Shown in pieces: positions 1 through 8,877 of a stretch of 20,820 nucleotides of DNA (its first letter is position 1; every line of letters begins with the position of its first letter). The translations under genes and the position numbers were made by a program. The DNA is taken from the NCBI GenBank assembly GCA_002392525.1, contig DGHE01000211.1:1-20820 (forward strand), written 5' to 3'. The notes under the pieces were generated by a model, which worked only from the letters and a program-made list of their open reading frames with translations, made no database searches and had not been told where the DNA came from. The stretch comes from Bacteroidales bacterium UBA3856. GTDB taxonomy: Bacteria; Bacteroidota; Bacteroidia; Bacteroidales; UBA932.

Positions 1-112
1 AGCATTTCTAGATGCGCACTTTGGGGCGTTTTTGTGCATCTCCGCGTGCTGGCGTATTTGCATATTTGTCGGAAATACACTAATTTAGCACGATTTTATA
101 CCCTAAACTGCT

Positions 113-715
113 ATGAAAAAGACCGCACTTGCATCTGTGATCTTCCTTCTTTGTCTTTGTTTGACAGGGATGGAAATGTGTGCGGTAGCGCAGTCAAAGC
201 AGCCATCTCCTTCCGTTAGCCTATATACTAACCTTGCGTATGACGCCGCCCTGGTGCCCAATGTGGGTGTGCAGGTGGGGCTTCCCCAGGGCTGGGCCGT
301 AAGTGCAGCCTGGAACGGCAGCTGGTGGGGAGGGGCTGGCTACAGTTGGCGCATCTATGGCCCCGAACTCACTGTGCGGTGGTATTTCTCGGACCGGCAC
401 CTGGGTCATCACGCCGGTCTCTATGGCCAGATGCTCACGTATGACGTGCAGCTGAAGGGGCACACGGGCTATATAGGCGGAGAGCCGGGCGGCAATCTGT
501 TTGACAGAGCCAACTGGGGCATAGGGGCAGAGTATGGCTATACCTTCCGGCTCACCCAAAGGCTGGACCTGGACCTGAGTATTGGCCTTGGCTATTTTGG
601 CGGCAAGTACTACACTTACGAGTATCTGGGTGGCCAGTATGTGTGGCAAACTACGGCCCGTCGCAGCTACTGGGGCCCTACCCGTCTTGGCGTAACCTTA
701 TACTGGCACCTATGA
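113..715 (+). CDS. DUF3575 family outer-membrane-like protein, first gene of fimbrillin cassette
   Basis: The product is 200 aa. Residues 1-27 form a type I signal peptide (two lysines, a Leu/Val/Cys-rich core, likely cleavage after AVAQ), with no lipobox cysteine at the expected place. The mature part alternates short beta-prone segments rich in Trp, Tyr and Gly: NLAYDAALVPNVGVQVGLP near residue 40, an NGSWWGG stretch, WRIYGPELTVRWYF near 80, and a C-terminal strand ending in an aromatic pair, as outer-membrane beta-barrels do. This pattern matches DUF3575, a Bacteroidales family commonly found next to fimbrillin genes. The biochemical role is unknown; an outer-membrane anchor or assembly function is my inference. 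The stop codon overlaps the next start (ATGA, 712-715), so translation is probably coupled. I see no clear TAnnTTTG promoter in bases 1-112, only several TTTG runs. Confidence 0.85.
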   Translation: MKKTALASVIFLLCLCLTGMEMCAVAQSKQPSPSVSLYTNLAYDAALVPNVGVQVGLPQGWAVSAAWNGSWWGGAGYSWRIYGPELTVRWYFSDRHLGHHAGLYGQMLTYDVQLKGHTGYIGGEPGGNLFDRANWGIGAEYGYTFRLTQRLDLDLSIGLGYFGGKYYTYEYLGGQYVWQTTARRSYWGPTRLGVTLYWHL

Positions 716-1653
716 AACACTTTTGGCTCATAGGAATCCTTCTCGTCCTCACCGGATGCCGTCACAAGGAGCTCTGGATGGGGGGCTCCAGCTTTGCCTC
801 CGTCGAAGTGACATTTGACTGGAGCGGTGCCCTTACGAAGGCCGGGGAAGAGGAAACACAGTCCATGAGCCTGTACCTGTATCCCGAAAACGGGAACGCG
901 CCACTTTACTATGAACTGTCCGGCCATTCCGGCGGCCGTATCCGCCTTCCCTTCGGCCGCTATACGGCCGTTGCGTGGAACCACGAAAACGACGCCATCC
1001 TCCTCCGGGGGCAGGCTACACCCGCAACCCTGGAAGCCTACACGCGTCCCCAGCCGCTTCTCTCCAGCATGGGAATGAGCACAAGGGCACCCCGTCCGGA
1101 GTCCATGGACGAAGAACGTTCCGTGCTGGAACCCGGGCCTTTCTGGACCGGCAGCGGCGAAAACCTGGAAGTGTCCATGACAGCCCCCCTACAATGGACC
1201 ATCCCCGTCGAGGATGCGTATCTGCGGCTCTTCGTCCAGGTGAAAAACGTGGAAAACATTGCCTATGTGAGCGAGGTGTCTTTTGCACTCTCTTCCGTGA
1301 GCGCGTCCTTTTTCCCTTTCACCCGTACCCTGGGCAAGGAGGATGTGACCATTCCCTTCAGCGGAAGCGTAGTGGACGGTGAATCCCTGGAAGGAAGCTG
1401 CACCCTGTTCGGCCACTGCCCCCATGACGCGCATCCGCACTGGCTCACGGTGTATGCCATCCTCGTTGACGGCCGGAAGTATTATACGCACCTGGATGTA
1501 ACCGACCAGGTGCACGGGTCTTCTCCGGAATCCGGAACGATCGATGTGGTCCTGGAGGGCGTTTCCTTCCCCGACCCCTTTGACGGGGATCCCACCGCCT
1601 CTACCGAGGTGGATGAATGGTTGACCGAAAAGATAGATTTAATCATGCAATAA
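712..1653 (+). CDS. DUF5119-like fimbrial lipoprotein
   Basis: The product is 313 aa from ATG 712. A longer reading from 643 exists, but its extra 23 residues lie inside the upstream gene, whereas 712 gives a clean lipoprotein signal: a hydrophobic core, then LTGC with Cys17. After the cysteine comes HKELW and a segment reading VEVTFDWSGAL, a Tyr/Pro-rich part with LYLYPENGN, then GGRIRLPFGRYTAVAWNHEN and a negatively charged C-terminus. This resembles DUF5119, related in genome context to the FimB/Mfa2 anchor proteins that attach fimbriae to the outer membrane. Its place directly after a DUF3575 gene and before fimbrillin-like genes supports an anchor or accessory role. The alternative is a divergent FimB/Mfa2 member. 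Role is inferred, not shown. Confidence 0.75.
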   Translation: MKHFWLIGILLVLTGCRHKELWMGGSSFASVEVTFDWSGALTKAGEEETQSMSLYLYPENGNAPLYYELSGHSGGRIRLPFGRYTAVAWNHENDAILLRGQATPATLEAYTRPQPLLSSMGMSTRAPRPESMDEERSVLEPGPFWTGSGENLEVSMTAPLQWTIPVEDAYLRLFVQVKNVENIAYVSEVSFALSSVSASFFPFTRTLGKEDVTIPFSGSVVDGESLEGSCTLFGHCPHDAHPHWLTVYAILVDGRKYYTHLDVTDQVHGSSPESGTIDVVLEGVSFPDPFDGDPTASTEVDEWLTEKIDLIMQ

Positions 1654-1682
1654 CAAGTAGTATTAACACTCAATTAATTATC

Positions 1683-2810
1683 ATGAACAACAAAACAATC
1701 TCCATGCTGGCTATGGCCCTTCTCGTGGGCCTCACCGCCTGCCACACCACCGAAATCCTGGACCAGCGCCAGGACGGAAAAATTAACCTCCGCACTTCGG
1801 TGAACACCGCTACCAAGGCTGTCGGCCTCTCCACGGATGCGCTCAAGACCGAAGGCTTCCACCTGGTGGTCTTCGAGGGCCCCGTCATCGATGCCAATTC
1901 CACCAAGTACTTTGAGATGGACATGGGTACCGACCAGTACAAGGAGGATGGCTACTACACCCCCTACTTCTGGAACGACAAAACCCTGCACTTCTATGCC
2001 TGGTATCCGAAGAACGTCGTTGCCGATGCAGACAACAAGTACTCCATCACCTTCTCTACGGCCGAGAACGCTGCCGACCAGAAAGACCTCTCGCTGGCAT
2101 ACAATACCGGTAACAAGGAAGACAACGGCAGCGCCGGCGTGAACATGAACTTCCGCCACGCGCTTTCCCAGGTAGAGATTGTGGTGAACAACGGTTCCAC
2201 GCTGGCCAATAACAACGTTATCGTGAAGGCCGTCAAGGTGGGCAACGCAGTCAAGAGCGGTACCCTTCACATGCCCAGCTCTACCACTGCAGACGTCGTT
2301 TCCGAGACCAACCTCCTTACCACCCTGTGGGAAGGCAACGTGAAAACGGCCGAAGGAGACAAGAACATCCACACGTATTCCATCGTACACGAAACCCCCA
2401 TCGTCATCACCAATGGCCAGAAGAAGTCTGTCATGGACGCCGGCGGCAACTGGATGATGGTGCCCCAGGAGAACGTCACGGAATGGGATCTCAGCGAAGG
2501 CGGCGCCGGAGAGCAGATGTATATGGCTCTTCTTGTGAAACTGATGCAGGGCTCCGTCATGGTCTATCCCTCGGACACCACTCCCGCAGCGGACAAGGAA
2601 GGTGACTATGCCTGGACGGCCGTTCCCATCCCGGCCGGTTCTGTCCTGGAAGCCGGTAAGAAATACACATTCACCCTTACCTTCATCATCAACACCGGTA
2701 ATGCCGGTAACCGCATCTCCGATGGTAAGGAGGTCCTCTCCCATCCCATCAAACTGGTTGTGGACGTAGACGACTGGGTAGAGGTAGAGAACGGCGAAAC
2801 CCTCCGATAA
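1683..2810 (+). CDS. Fimbrillin family lipoprotein (Mfa-like_1), probable shaft subunit
   Basis: The product is 375 aa. I chose ATG 1683 because it gives a lipoprotein signal peptide ending LTAC (Cys20); an upstream in-frame ATG at 1617 lies inside the previous gene and breaks the signal. The mature protein starts with a polar stretch with Arg/Lys sites, then TATKAVG, the threonine-rich start typical of fimbrillins. Two beta-sandwich-like halves follow: FYAWYPKN near residue 110, the MNFRHALSQVEIVV block near 155-168 that is conserved in Mfa-like_1 proteins, and a C-terminus reading KLVVDVDDWVEVENGE, the usual last strand. Fimbrillins are lipidated, exported, cut by a trypsin-like protease near the N-terminus and joined by donor-strand exchange. 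It is the best shaft candidate here because it is compact and has the standard C-terminus. It sits 29 bases after the preceding gene, the largest gap in the cassette. Confidence 0.85.
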   Translation: MNNKTISMLAMALLVGLTACHTTEILDQRQDGKINLRTSVNTATKAVGLSTDALKTEGFHLVVFEGPVIDANSTKYFEMDMGTDQYKEDGYYTPYFWNDKTLHFYAWYPKNVVADADNKYSITFSTAENAADQKDLSLAYNTGNKEDNGSAGVNMNFRHALSQVEIVVNNGSTLANNNVIVKAVKVGNAVKSGTLHMPSSTTADVVSETNLLTTLWEGNVKTAEGDKNIHTYSIVHETPIVITNGQKKSVMDAGGNWMMVPQENVTEWDLSEGGAGEQMYMALLVKLMQGSVMVYPSDTTPAADKEGDYAWTAVPIPAGSVLEAGKKYTFTLTFIINTGNAGNRISDGKEVLSHPIKLVVDVDDWVEVENGETLR

Positions 2811-3829
2811 TGAGACGGTTCCGTGCAGTGACCGAAGGCCTGCTCCTGGTAGCGGCCGCCCTTCTCTCCGGGTGCCTGAAAGGGCATCCGGAGCGGAGCA
2901 CCATTGCACTGGATGCCCGGGCCGAATGGGAGGGCCTCACCCGTGCGACCCTCCTCCGGGGCCCTTCGCTGGGCGCGGTGGAGATAGGGGCATCGGCCTT
3001 CCTCTACGAAGGCGAATGGACCGACGCCCTCACGCCCAACTTTTTCCACAATGTACCCTTCCGCTTCATGGGAACGTTCTGGATTCCCGACGACGCCTAC
3101 TACTGGCCGGGAAGCGGCCGTAACCTGCGCTTTTTCTGCTACGCGCCCTACGATGCGGCCCGCATATCGGACCGGGGAAGTGTGGGCGCGCCGCTCCTGC
3201 GCTTTTCCGTGGCCGATGACCCCGGCCGCCAGGTAGACCTCCTTGTGGCCGATACCGGTACGATGGACGGAGGCGAACGCCCGTCCCTCGCAGTGGACTT
3301 CTCCCACGCGCTCTGCGTGGTGCGGTTCGCCATCAAGGCCGGGTCCCGCTCGGGCCTTCTGAGCGGCCTGGAGATAGGAGGCCTGTACAATGCCGCCTCC
3401 CGTTCCCTGGCCCGCGGAAGCGTCTGGGAGGACTATTCGGGCAGCGCGTCCTATACCCTGGAAGGCTCTTTCCCCTATACCCGCTCCGATGAAGACCTGG
3501 ATCTTTTCTCCGGAGACGCCGGCATCCTTCTGCTGTTGCCCCAGACCAACGGCGCGGCCTGGCTCAGGGCGTCCTACGCCGTACAGGGTGAGGCCGATGT
3601 GCGGGAAATATCGGCCAACCCAATGACGGTAAACTGGGAACCCGGTAAGATGTATACTTACACGCTCGACATCCGCGAAAACGTGACTGTGAGCGTTTCG
3701 GTGGCGGGTCTCACGGAAGTGGGGCCGGACAGCGTGTTTGAAGTGGGCGTCTATCCCTTTGCGGGCGCCCCCTCTGCCGGAGGAGACTATACCGGTGGCA
3801 CCGGAGACTTTATCGTAACCCGCCAATGA
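2810..3829 (+). CDS. Fimbrillin family lipoprotein, second copy with Gly-rich tail
   Basis: The product is 339 aa. The ATG shares one base with the previous stop (TAATG at 2808-2812), which points to coupled translation. A lipoprotein signal ends LSGC (Cys22). The body has fimbrillin landmarks: FWIPDDAYYWPGSGRNLRFF at about residues 86-105, VDFSHALCVVRFAIK near 162-176, an ILLLLPQT strand near 241-248, and EPGKMYTYTLDI near 276-287. Unlike the gene before it, the protein runs about 50 residues past that final strand into a segment rich in Gly, Pro and Ser (AGAPSAGGDYTGGTGDF). This tail is unusual for a polymerising subunit and could block or alter donor-strand exchange, as in a tip-proximal or terminating subunit. 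That reading is inference. It ends in an ATGA overlap with the next gene. Confidence 0.8.
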   Translation: MRRFRAVTEGLLLVAAALLSGCLKGHPERSTIALDARAEWEGLTRATLLRGPSLGAVEIGASAFLYEGEWTDALTPNFFHNVPFRFMGTFWIPDDAYYWPGSGRNLRFFCYAPYDAARISDRGSVGAPLLRFSVADDPGRQVDLLVADTGTMDGGERPSLAVDFSHALCVVRFAIKAGSRSGLLSGLEIGGLYNAASRSLARGSVWEDYSGSASYTLEGSFPYTRSDEDLDLFSGDAGILLLLPQTNGAAWLRASYAVQGEADVREISANPMTVNWEPGKMYTYTLDIRENVTVSVSVAGLTEVGPDSVFEVGVYPFAGAPSAGGDYTGGTGDFIVTRQ

Positions 3830-6414
3830 GAAAACGGACCTTCATACTGCTGGCGCTCCTCCTCATGGCGTCCTGCATGAAAGAGCAGGATGCCGGAGTG
3901 GGCATGCAGGTGCGCTTCCAGGCCAGCGCCAGCCCGTTTGAAGGAGATACAAAGGCCACTCCCGTGACCCGCCTCAGCGGCAGTTTCGAGGCCCTGGCCT
4001 ATACCCATGCCACCCCTGACGGGAAAAAGACCCTGTATGCCGCTGCGCAGATGGCGGAAAGCGGAGGCGTCTGGACCGGCCCGCTGTACTGGCCGGGAAC
4101 CGGTCACGGCGGGGGGCAGGCAGCCGATGCCCGCTATGTGAGCTTCTATGCCTTCTGGCCTCATTCCCTTCTCTCCCATCGGGAGGGAAACCGGCTCACC
4201 GGTATCACCGCCAGCTCGGAAGAAGACATGCTGGTAGCGGCTTCCGGCGCGCTGGACGACAACCCGCGCGCCCAGGGCGGACCCCTGAATCTGAACTTCC
4301 ACCACGCCTTCACCGGCGTCCGCTTTGAGCCGGAGGAGGGGTATACGCTGAGCCAGATCGAGCTCTCCGGCATCTTGAGCCAGGGAGACTACAACATCTT
4401 CTCCGGCGAGTGGGAAAACCAGCGCACCCGCGTTTCCTATACGCTCGATGCCCCGGACGAGATGCTGCTACTGATGCCGCAGACCCTGCCGGAAGATGCC
4501 TCCATCACCCTTATGTTGAGCTACCGCGGCCAGGAGCCGGAGCCGCTTTCGCTCACAGACCTCATTGCCGGAACCACCTGGCATCCCGGCACGCTGGTCA
4601 CTTACCTGATTGCGCAGGACGAGTACACCTACCATGTGGAACTGATCCCCGCGACCGGCTCCGTCACCACGGCCGGTGGAAAGGAAGTCCCGCTTGTGGA
4701 GGTGAGTACCACGGCAGGAACCGCCGAAGATGTCTTCCAGATTACCAGCTACCGGGAAAACGCAGAAGGAACGGTGGCCGATGTCCCCTGGCGCATCAAG
4801 GCCGTGTACTCCGACTCCGACCTGACAGAGAGTGTGGCGCTCGCTGACGGCTACTATGGCTGGCTGCAGGATTTCGGGGGAGCGGGCGGCATCTCCAGCC
4901 CGGTGGCTATTACCAGCCTGGATGCCCCCGTCCACCATACAGACGCTAATGCAGATGCCATCCGGGAAACGCTCCGGAGCCGGGCTTCCGCCGGGTCGTC
5001 GGAGTGGCCGCTGAACTTGTCGGACCGCTACGAGGACGGAAGCTACGCGGCCGGCAGCTACATCCGCGAATCGGCCAACTGCTATATTGTTAACGGCCCC
5101 GGCTGGTACAAATTCCCGCTGGTGATGGGTAACGGCATCAAGTGGGGCGGCTACAATACGCAGGCCTATAACTACTACGGGAACCGTCCCTACCCCGAGA
5201 GAACGCTGGCAACCTTCCTGGACTACCTGGACCGCGAGATTTCCAATCCCGTGCTGCAGAATCCCATGCTGGCTGCCGTCCTGTGGGCCGACCGCCAGGA
5301 TCCCGTCAGCTCCCTGAACCTTTACGAGGAGAACGACGTGTGGTGGATCAAGTTCTACGTCGCCCCGGAAAACATTGACCAGGGGAACGTGGTGTTTGCC
5401 GCCATGGATATTGTGTGGGACGGCAGCACCAGTTCGCTGGTGTACCGCATCATGTGGAGCTGGCATATCTGGATTACAGACTATGTACCCGGCCGGGGAG
5501 ACCTGAACGTTGCCGGCCACAGCGGAAAGAATTATACCTTCATGCCCCTGAACCTGGGCTGGACGGAACTGAGCTCGACCGATGTGGCGCTCGAGAGCAC
5601 CCTCTACGTGCAGCTGGAGACCGAAACCGGCGTAGAGCTTGGCACCTTTGCCGTGCGCAAGGCCGGCGGCCCCGTGAACCATACCTACCTGGGACGTGCC
5701 CCTACCTACCAGTGGGGACGCAAAGACCCCATTATTCCGGGTTTCGGCAAAGAAGATTACGACGACATTTCCGGCCTCCTTACCCTGCTTCCGCAGTATC
5801 TGCAGCAGCAGGGCCACGACTATGTGCTGGCCGGCTGGACAGAGGACGGAAATTCCCTCCTGACTCTTGGCGAGAGTATCCGCTTCCCTCATATGGTCCG
5901 GCAGGTGAAGGCGGGTGGCGACTGGTGTTCCGTCTACTGGATCAACCGTTGGAATGCGGCCCAAAACGGAACGCTGGGGCATGGATTCAGTCCCGGCGAG
6001 GACTATTCCGTGGTGAAGACCATTTACGACCCTTCTCCGGCCGGATATCATGTGCCGCCCGCCATGGCGTTTTCCGGACTCACGAAAACGGGCGACGAAG
6101 CCACGTCCCTGGATGCGCTCAACCTGGATCCCGATGACGCTACCACGCCGGAGTTCCGGGGTTACCGCTTCAAGACTAGCGCGTCGTCGGATATCATTGA
6201 TTTCCCCATTGCCGGTTACCGGCATTATCGGGGCGCTTTCCCTGCGCAGTTCATCCGCTCGGGCGGAATGACCTACTACTGGAGCGCCGAGATGTACAAC
6301 CAGGTGGGCGGCGCCTATTCCCTCTATATAGTAGACACGCGGGACGTGAAGGTGTCGCCTCTCAGAACCACCTATGCCGGACTGGGGGCCTATGTCCGTC
6401 CGGTTAAAGAGTAG
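3826..6414 (+). CDS. Large multidomain fimbrillin-like lipoprotein with FISUMP-like C-terminus (putative tip adhesin 1)
   Basis: The product is 862 aa. Translation starts in an ATGA overlap (3826-3829). The signal peptide ends LLLMASC (Cys17) and is followed by MKEQD, an acidic/lysine stretch like the surface-export signal of Bacteroidota lipoproteins. Residues about 25-265 resemble a fimbrillin domain (YWPGTGHGG, NLNFHHAFTGVRFE, MLLLMPQT, WHPGTLVTYLIA). Residues about 266-385 look Ig-like. A conserved block starts at SANCYIVNGPG (Asn418) and includes WSWHIWITDYVPG near 545. The last part, from about 629 to the end, holds WGRKDPIIPG, DPSPAGYHVPPA (about 735) and YYWSAEMYN (about 820), the pattern of the FISUMP (Fib_succ_major) domain. 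Size and multidomain build suggest a tip or accessory adhesin rather than a shaft subunit. The ligand is unknown. It is a tandem paralogue of the next gene. Confidence 0.75.
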   Translation: MRKRTFILLALLLMASCMKEQDAGVGMQVRFQASASPFEGDTKATPVTRLSGSFEALAYTHATPDGKKTLYAAAQMAESGGVWTGPLYWPGTGHGGGQAADARYVSFYAFWPHSLLSHREGNRLTGITASSEEDMLVAASGALDDNPRAQGGPLNLNFHHAFTGVRFEPEEGYTLSQIELSGILSQGDYNIFSGEWENQRTRVSYTLDAPDEMLLLMPQTLPEDASITLMLSYRGQEPEPLSLTDLIAGTTWHPGTLVTYLIAQDEYTYHVELIPATGSVTTAGGKEVPLVEVSTTAGTAEDVFQITSYRENAEGTVADVPWRIKAVYSDSDLTESVALADGYYGWLQDFGGAGGISSPVAITSLDAPVHHTDANADAIRETLRSRASAGSSEWPLNLSDRYEDGSYAAGSYIRESANCYIVNGPGWYKFPLVMGNGIKWGGYNTQAYNYYGNRPYPERTLATFLDYLDREISNPVLQNPMLAAVLWADRQDPVSSLNLYEENDVWWIKFYVAPENIDQGNVVFAAMDIVWDGSTSSLVYRIMWSWHIWITDYVPGRGDLNVAGHSGKNYTFMPLNLGWTELSSTDVALESTLYVQLETETGVELGTFAVRKAGGPVNHTYLGRAPTYQWGRKDPIIPGFGKEDYDDISGLLTLLPQYLQQQGHDYVLAGWTEDGNSLLTLGESIRFPHMVRQVKAGGDWCSVYWINRWNAAQNGTLGHGFSPGEDYSVVKTIYDPSPAGYHVPPAMAFSGLTKTGDEATSLDALNLDPDDATTPEFRGYRFKTSASSDIIDFPIAGYRHYRGAFPAQFIRSGGMTYYWSAEMYNQVGGAYSLYIVDTRDVKVSPLRTTYAGLGAYVRPVKE

Positions 6415-6417
6415 AGT

Positions 6418-8877
6418 ATGCGCCAGAGAACTCTCATATGTGCTGTGTTATTGCTCCTGCCGCTTTCCTGCGTGCGGGAGACCCTTCGGGACGATGCCCC
6501 GGGAGGGGAAATCGTGTTTTCCCTGGAGGACACCAAGGCGCAGCTCGTGGAGGACGCCGCCGCGGTGGCGGAGGCCTACGGGGAGGCGGGCATCGGCCTT
6601 GTCGCTTATGGATATGACTGGGCCGATGGCGTGAGGACCCGCTATCCCTGGGGCAGCGAGGCGTATGATTCCTTCGATTACGCATCCCGGAAGGCCTATC
6701 GGCTCACGCGGGACGCCCGGGGGCTGTGGCATGCCGATGTGAGAAGCCTCCGCTGGACCCGGGAAGTGCGCTTTCTGGACTTTTTCGCCTTTGCCCCCTT
6801 CGACCTCCCGGTGGTCTCCGGGGAACATTCCCTGCCGGTTCTCTCCGGATTCACGGTGGAGGACCCTTCCACGCAGGCCGATATCCTCGTCGCGCATGTC
6901 TCCGGCTCCGACGCCATGCCGCCGGTGAACAAGCAGCGCGTTCCGCTGGTGTTTTCGCATCCGCTGGCGGCTCTTCAGATTTGCAACCGCACGGGACAGA
7001 CGCTCTCACAGGTGCGGCTCACAGGCGTGAAGGACCAGGCATCGGCCTACTCCTTCGACGCCGGGAGCTGGACGCTGAAGGCGCACACCACCTCCTATCC
7101 GCTGGCCGACGTTGCGGCCGGGGAGACATCGGCCCGCTATCTCCTGCTGCCGCAGGATGTGTCCGGCGTCACGCTCAGTTTTGTCGCCGGCGGAAAGGCC
7201 GTTGAGGCGCAACTCTCTGGCCGATGGGAGCCCGGGCAGCTCTTTACCTACACCGTGGACGACCGCGTGTGGGATTATGTGCTGGATATTCCCGTGACGC
7301 AACTGGATGTAGCATTTGGCGCCACCGAGCACGTTCTTTCCCTGGAAAGCTACAAGACCGACGGCTATAACTATGTGCAGGAAGACTGGACGGTGAGCTT
7401 CTTCTCCGACGCGGCCTGCGCACATTCCATCGGCCAGCCTTCCTGGCTGAGCGTCTCGCAGAATGCCGCGTCCGGAACGCCCGGAACGGCTTCTTCGCTC
7501 ACCATTTCCACGCTGGAAAACAATGAAGGAGGGGTTGTACGGCTGCAGGGCGACGATGCGGTTCGCGCGGCTCCCGAGCGGTATTATTGGAACCTGGCCA
7601 ACCCGAACGGTTCGCTGGGATACAATGTGGAGACGGCCAATTGTTACATTGTGAATGCTCCGGGTCTGTACATTTTCCCGCTGGTGATGGGAAATGCCAT
7701 TAAAAACGGCGGCTGGAATTACGATGCCTTTGGCGGGGCTTCCGACTACAGGGGAAACTATATCCAGTACGATGCCCGTCTGGGTGGCTGGACACTGAAT
7801 CCCAGTACGTGGCAAGGCGTGGTTTCCGGTACGCCCGCCTGGGCCCGGGTGCTATGGGAAGACGTGGACGGGCTCGTCAGCACCGATGCCAGCGGCTATC
7901 TTCCGGCGCTGGTACCGGGTTACAACAGTTCGGTCATAGGGGAAATTGACCCGCAGAACGGAAGTTCCACGTACTACCTTTCCTTCCAGGTTCCCTTGCG
8001 GCAGGAGCGGATGGTGGGGAATGCCGTCATCGGCGTGTTTGATGCCCAGGGCGTTCTCATGTGGAGCTGGCACATCTGGGTGACGGATTACGTACCCGGC
8101 GGCAGTAGCGACGTTACTCTTGGCGGGACGCGCTTCATGCCCCGCAACATCGGCGAGGTGCGCTGGATGAGCCAGTATCCGGAGCATACGGTGTACGTGA
8201 AACTGGCCTCCCGTGGGAATGCTTCGGTGTCCCGTGTCATCAAGGTGGTGAAGGCGGGCGGGGAAGGAACGCAGATGGCGCTCTCCTCCCATCCCTACTT
8301 CCAGCACGGACGCAAGGATCCTTTTATCCCGGGCATGGGACTGGACGATGTGCCGGTTTACGGCTTCAACAGCCTCACTTCCCGTACAGAGCAGAACTCG
8401 GCCATCCGCTCCGGCGGCATTGCGGCGCAGCTGAGTGTCTGGGAATCCATCCAGCATCCCAACTACTTCGGTGCCTCCACGGGCGGGTCGCATGCCTGGT
8501 ACTGGACCGGCGAGGCGCACAGTACGTTCTGGCGCTCTTCCAAGTCATTGTTTGACCCTTCTCCCGCCGGGTATCATGTGCCGTCGGCGGCTCAGCTGGA
8601 GGCGCTGCCTTTCTCATCGGCCAGCTATGTGCCGGATGTCTGCGTTTCCCTGGACGGGCTGGTGATTCCGTTTACCAACCGCCGCACGTCCAATCCGGGT
8701 GGCGGCAACTATTCGGGCCTCATTACGCTCAATGGAGGCGCTGCCCATGCTGCTCTCTGGAGCGCCGACGTGGACGGAGACAACAATGCCCGCTATCTGC
8801 GGGTGCAGACAAGCGGGCATGCGGTAGCTTCCATGCGTGGCCGGGAGGCGCTGGCGGTGCGTCCGGTGGCCGATTAG
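6418..8877 (+). CDS. Large multidomain fimbrillin-like lipoprotein with FISUMP-like C-terminus (putative tip adhesin 2)
   Basis: The product is 819 aa and starts three bases after the preceding stop. The signal peptide ends LLPLSC (Cys18); the lipobox is weak (Pro at -3) but tolerated in this phylum. Residues about 25-280 are fimbrillin-like (DFFAFAPFDLP, PLVFSHPLAALQI, RYLLLPQD, EPGQLFTYTVDD). Residues about 285-375 resemble a BACON/Ig domain (QPSWLSVSQNAASG). The shared block begins ETANCYIVNAPG (Asn408), with MWSWHIWVTDYVPG near 545, then HGRKDPFIPG (about 630) and DPSPAGYHVPSA (about 714), ending with ALWSADVDGDNNARYLRVQ and VRPVAD. Order and spacing of these blocks match the previous gene while the N-terminal halves have drifted, as expected of an old tandem duplication whose products may hold different positions or ligands. 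The stop codon overlaps the stop of the convergent pseudouridine synthase gene. Confidence 0.75.
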   Translation: MRQRTLICAVLLLLPLSCVRETLRDDAPGGEIVFSLEDTKAQLVEDAAAVAEAYGEAGIGLVAYGYDWADGVRTRYPWGSEAYDSFDYASRKAYRLTRDARGLWHADVRSLRWTREVRFLDFFAFAPFDLPVVSGEHSLPVLSGFTVEDPSTQADILVAHVSGSDAMPPVNKQRVPLVFSHPLAALQICNRTGQTLSQVRLTGVKDQASAYSFDAGSWTLKAHTTSYPLADVAAGETSARYLLLPQDVSGVTLSFVAGGKAVEAQLSGRWEPGQLFTYTVDDRVWDYVLDIPVTQLDVAFGATEHVLSLESYKTDGYNYVQEDWTVSFFSDAACAHSIGQPSWLSVSQNAASGTPGTASSLTISTLENNEGGVVRLQGDDAVRAAPERYYWNLANPNGSLGYNVETANCYIVNAPGLYIFPLVMGNAIKNGGWNYDAFGGASDYRGNYIQYDARLGGWTLNPSTWQGVVSGTPAWARVLWEDVDGLVSTDASGYLPALVPGYNSSVIGEIDPQNGSSTYYLSFQVPLRQERMVGNAVIGVFDAQGVLMWSWHIWVTDYVPGGSSDVTLGGTRFMPRNIGEVRWMSQYPEHTVYVKLASRGNASVSRVIKVVKAGGEGTQMALSSHPYFQHGRKDPFIPGMGLDDVPVYGFNSLTSRTEQNSAIRSGGIAAQLSVWESIQHPNYFGASTGGSHAWYWTGEAHSTFWRSSKSLFDPSPAGYHVPSAAQLEALPFSSASYVPDVCVSLDGLVIPFTNRRTSNPGGGNYSGLITLNGGAAHAALWSADVDGDNNARYLRVQTSGHAVASMRGREALAVRPVAD

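Noticed and set aside
1..112. Possible invertible promoter or phase-variable element upstream of the fimbrillin cassette
   Set aside because: Surface operons in Bacteroidales often have these, and there is an imperfect GATG/CATC hairpin (11-40), but no second inverted repeat arm or recombinase is visible and the window begins here.
4468..6225. Long antisense open frame across the first giant lipoprotein gene
   Set aside because: It reads as a low-complexity translation of the opposite strand with no recognisable domain; the + strand gene has signal peptide, domains and operon context. Other long antisense frames (1674-2909, 13054-14136, 17521-18606, 18630-20297) are rejected for the same reason: GC-rich codons leave few stops in the opposite frame.
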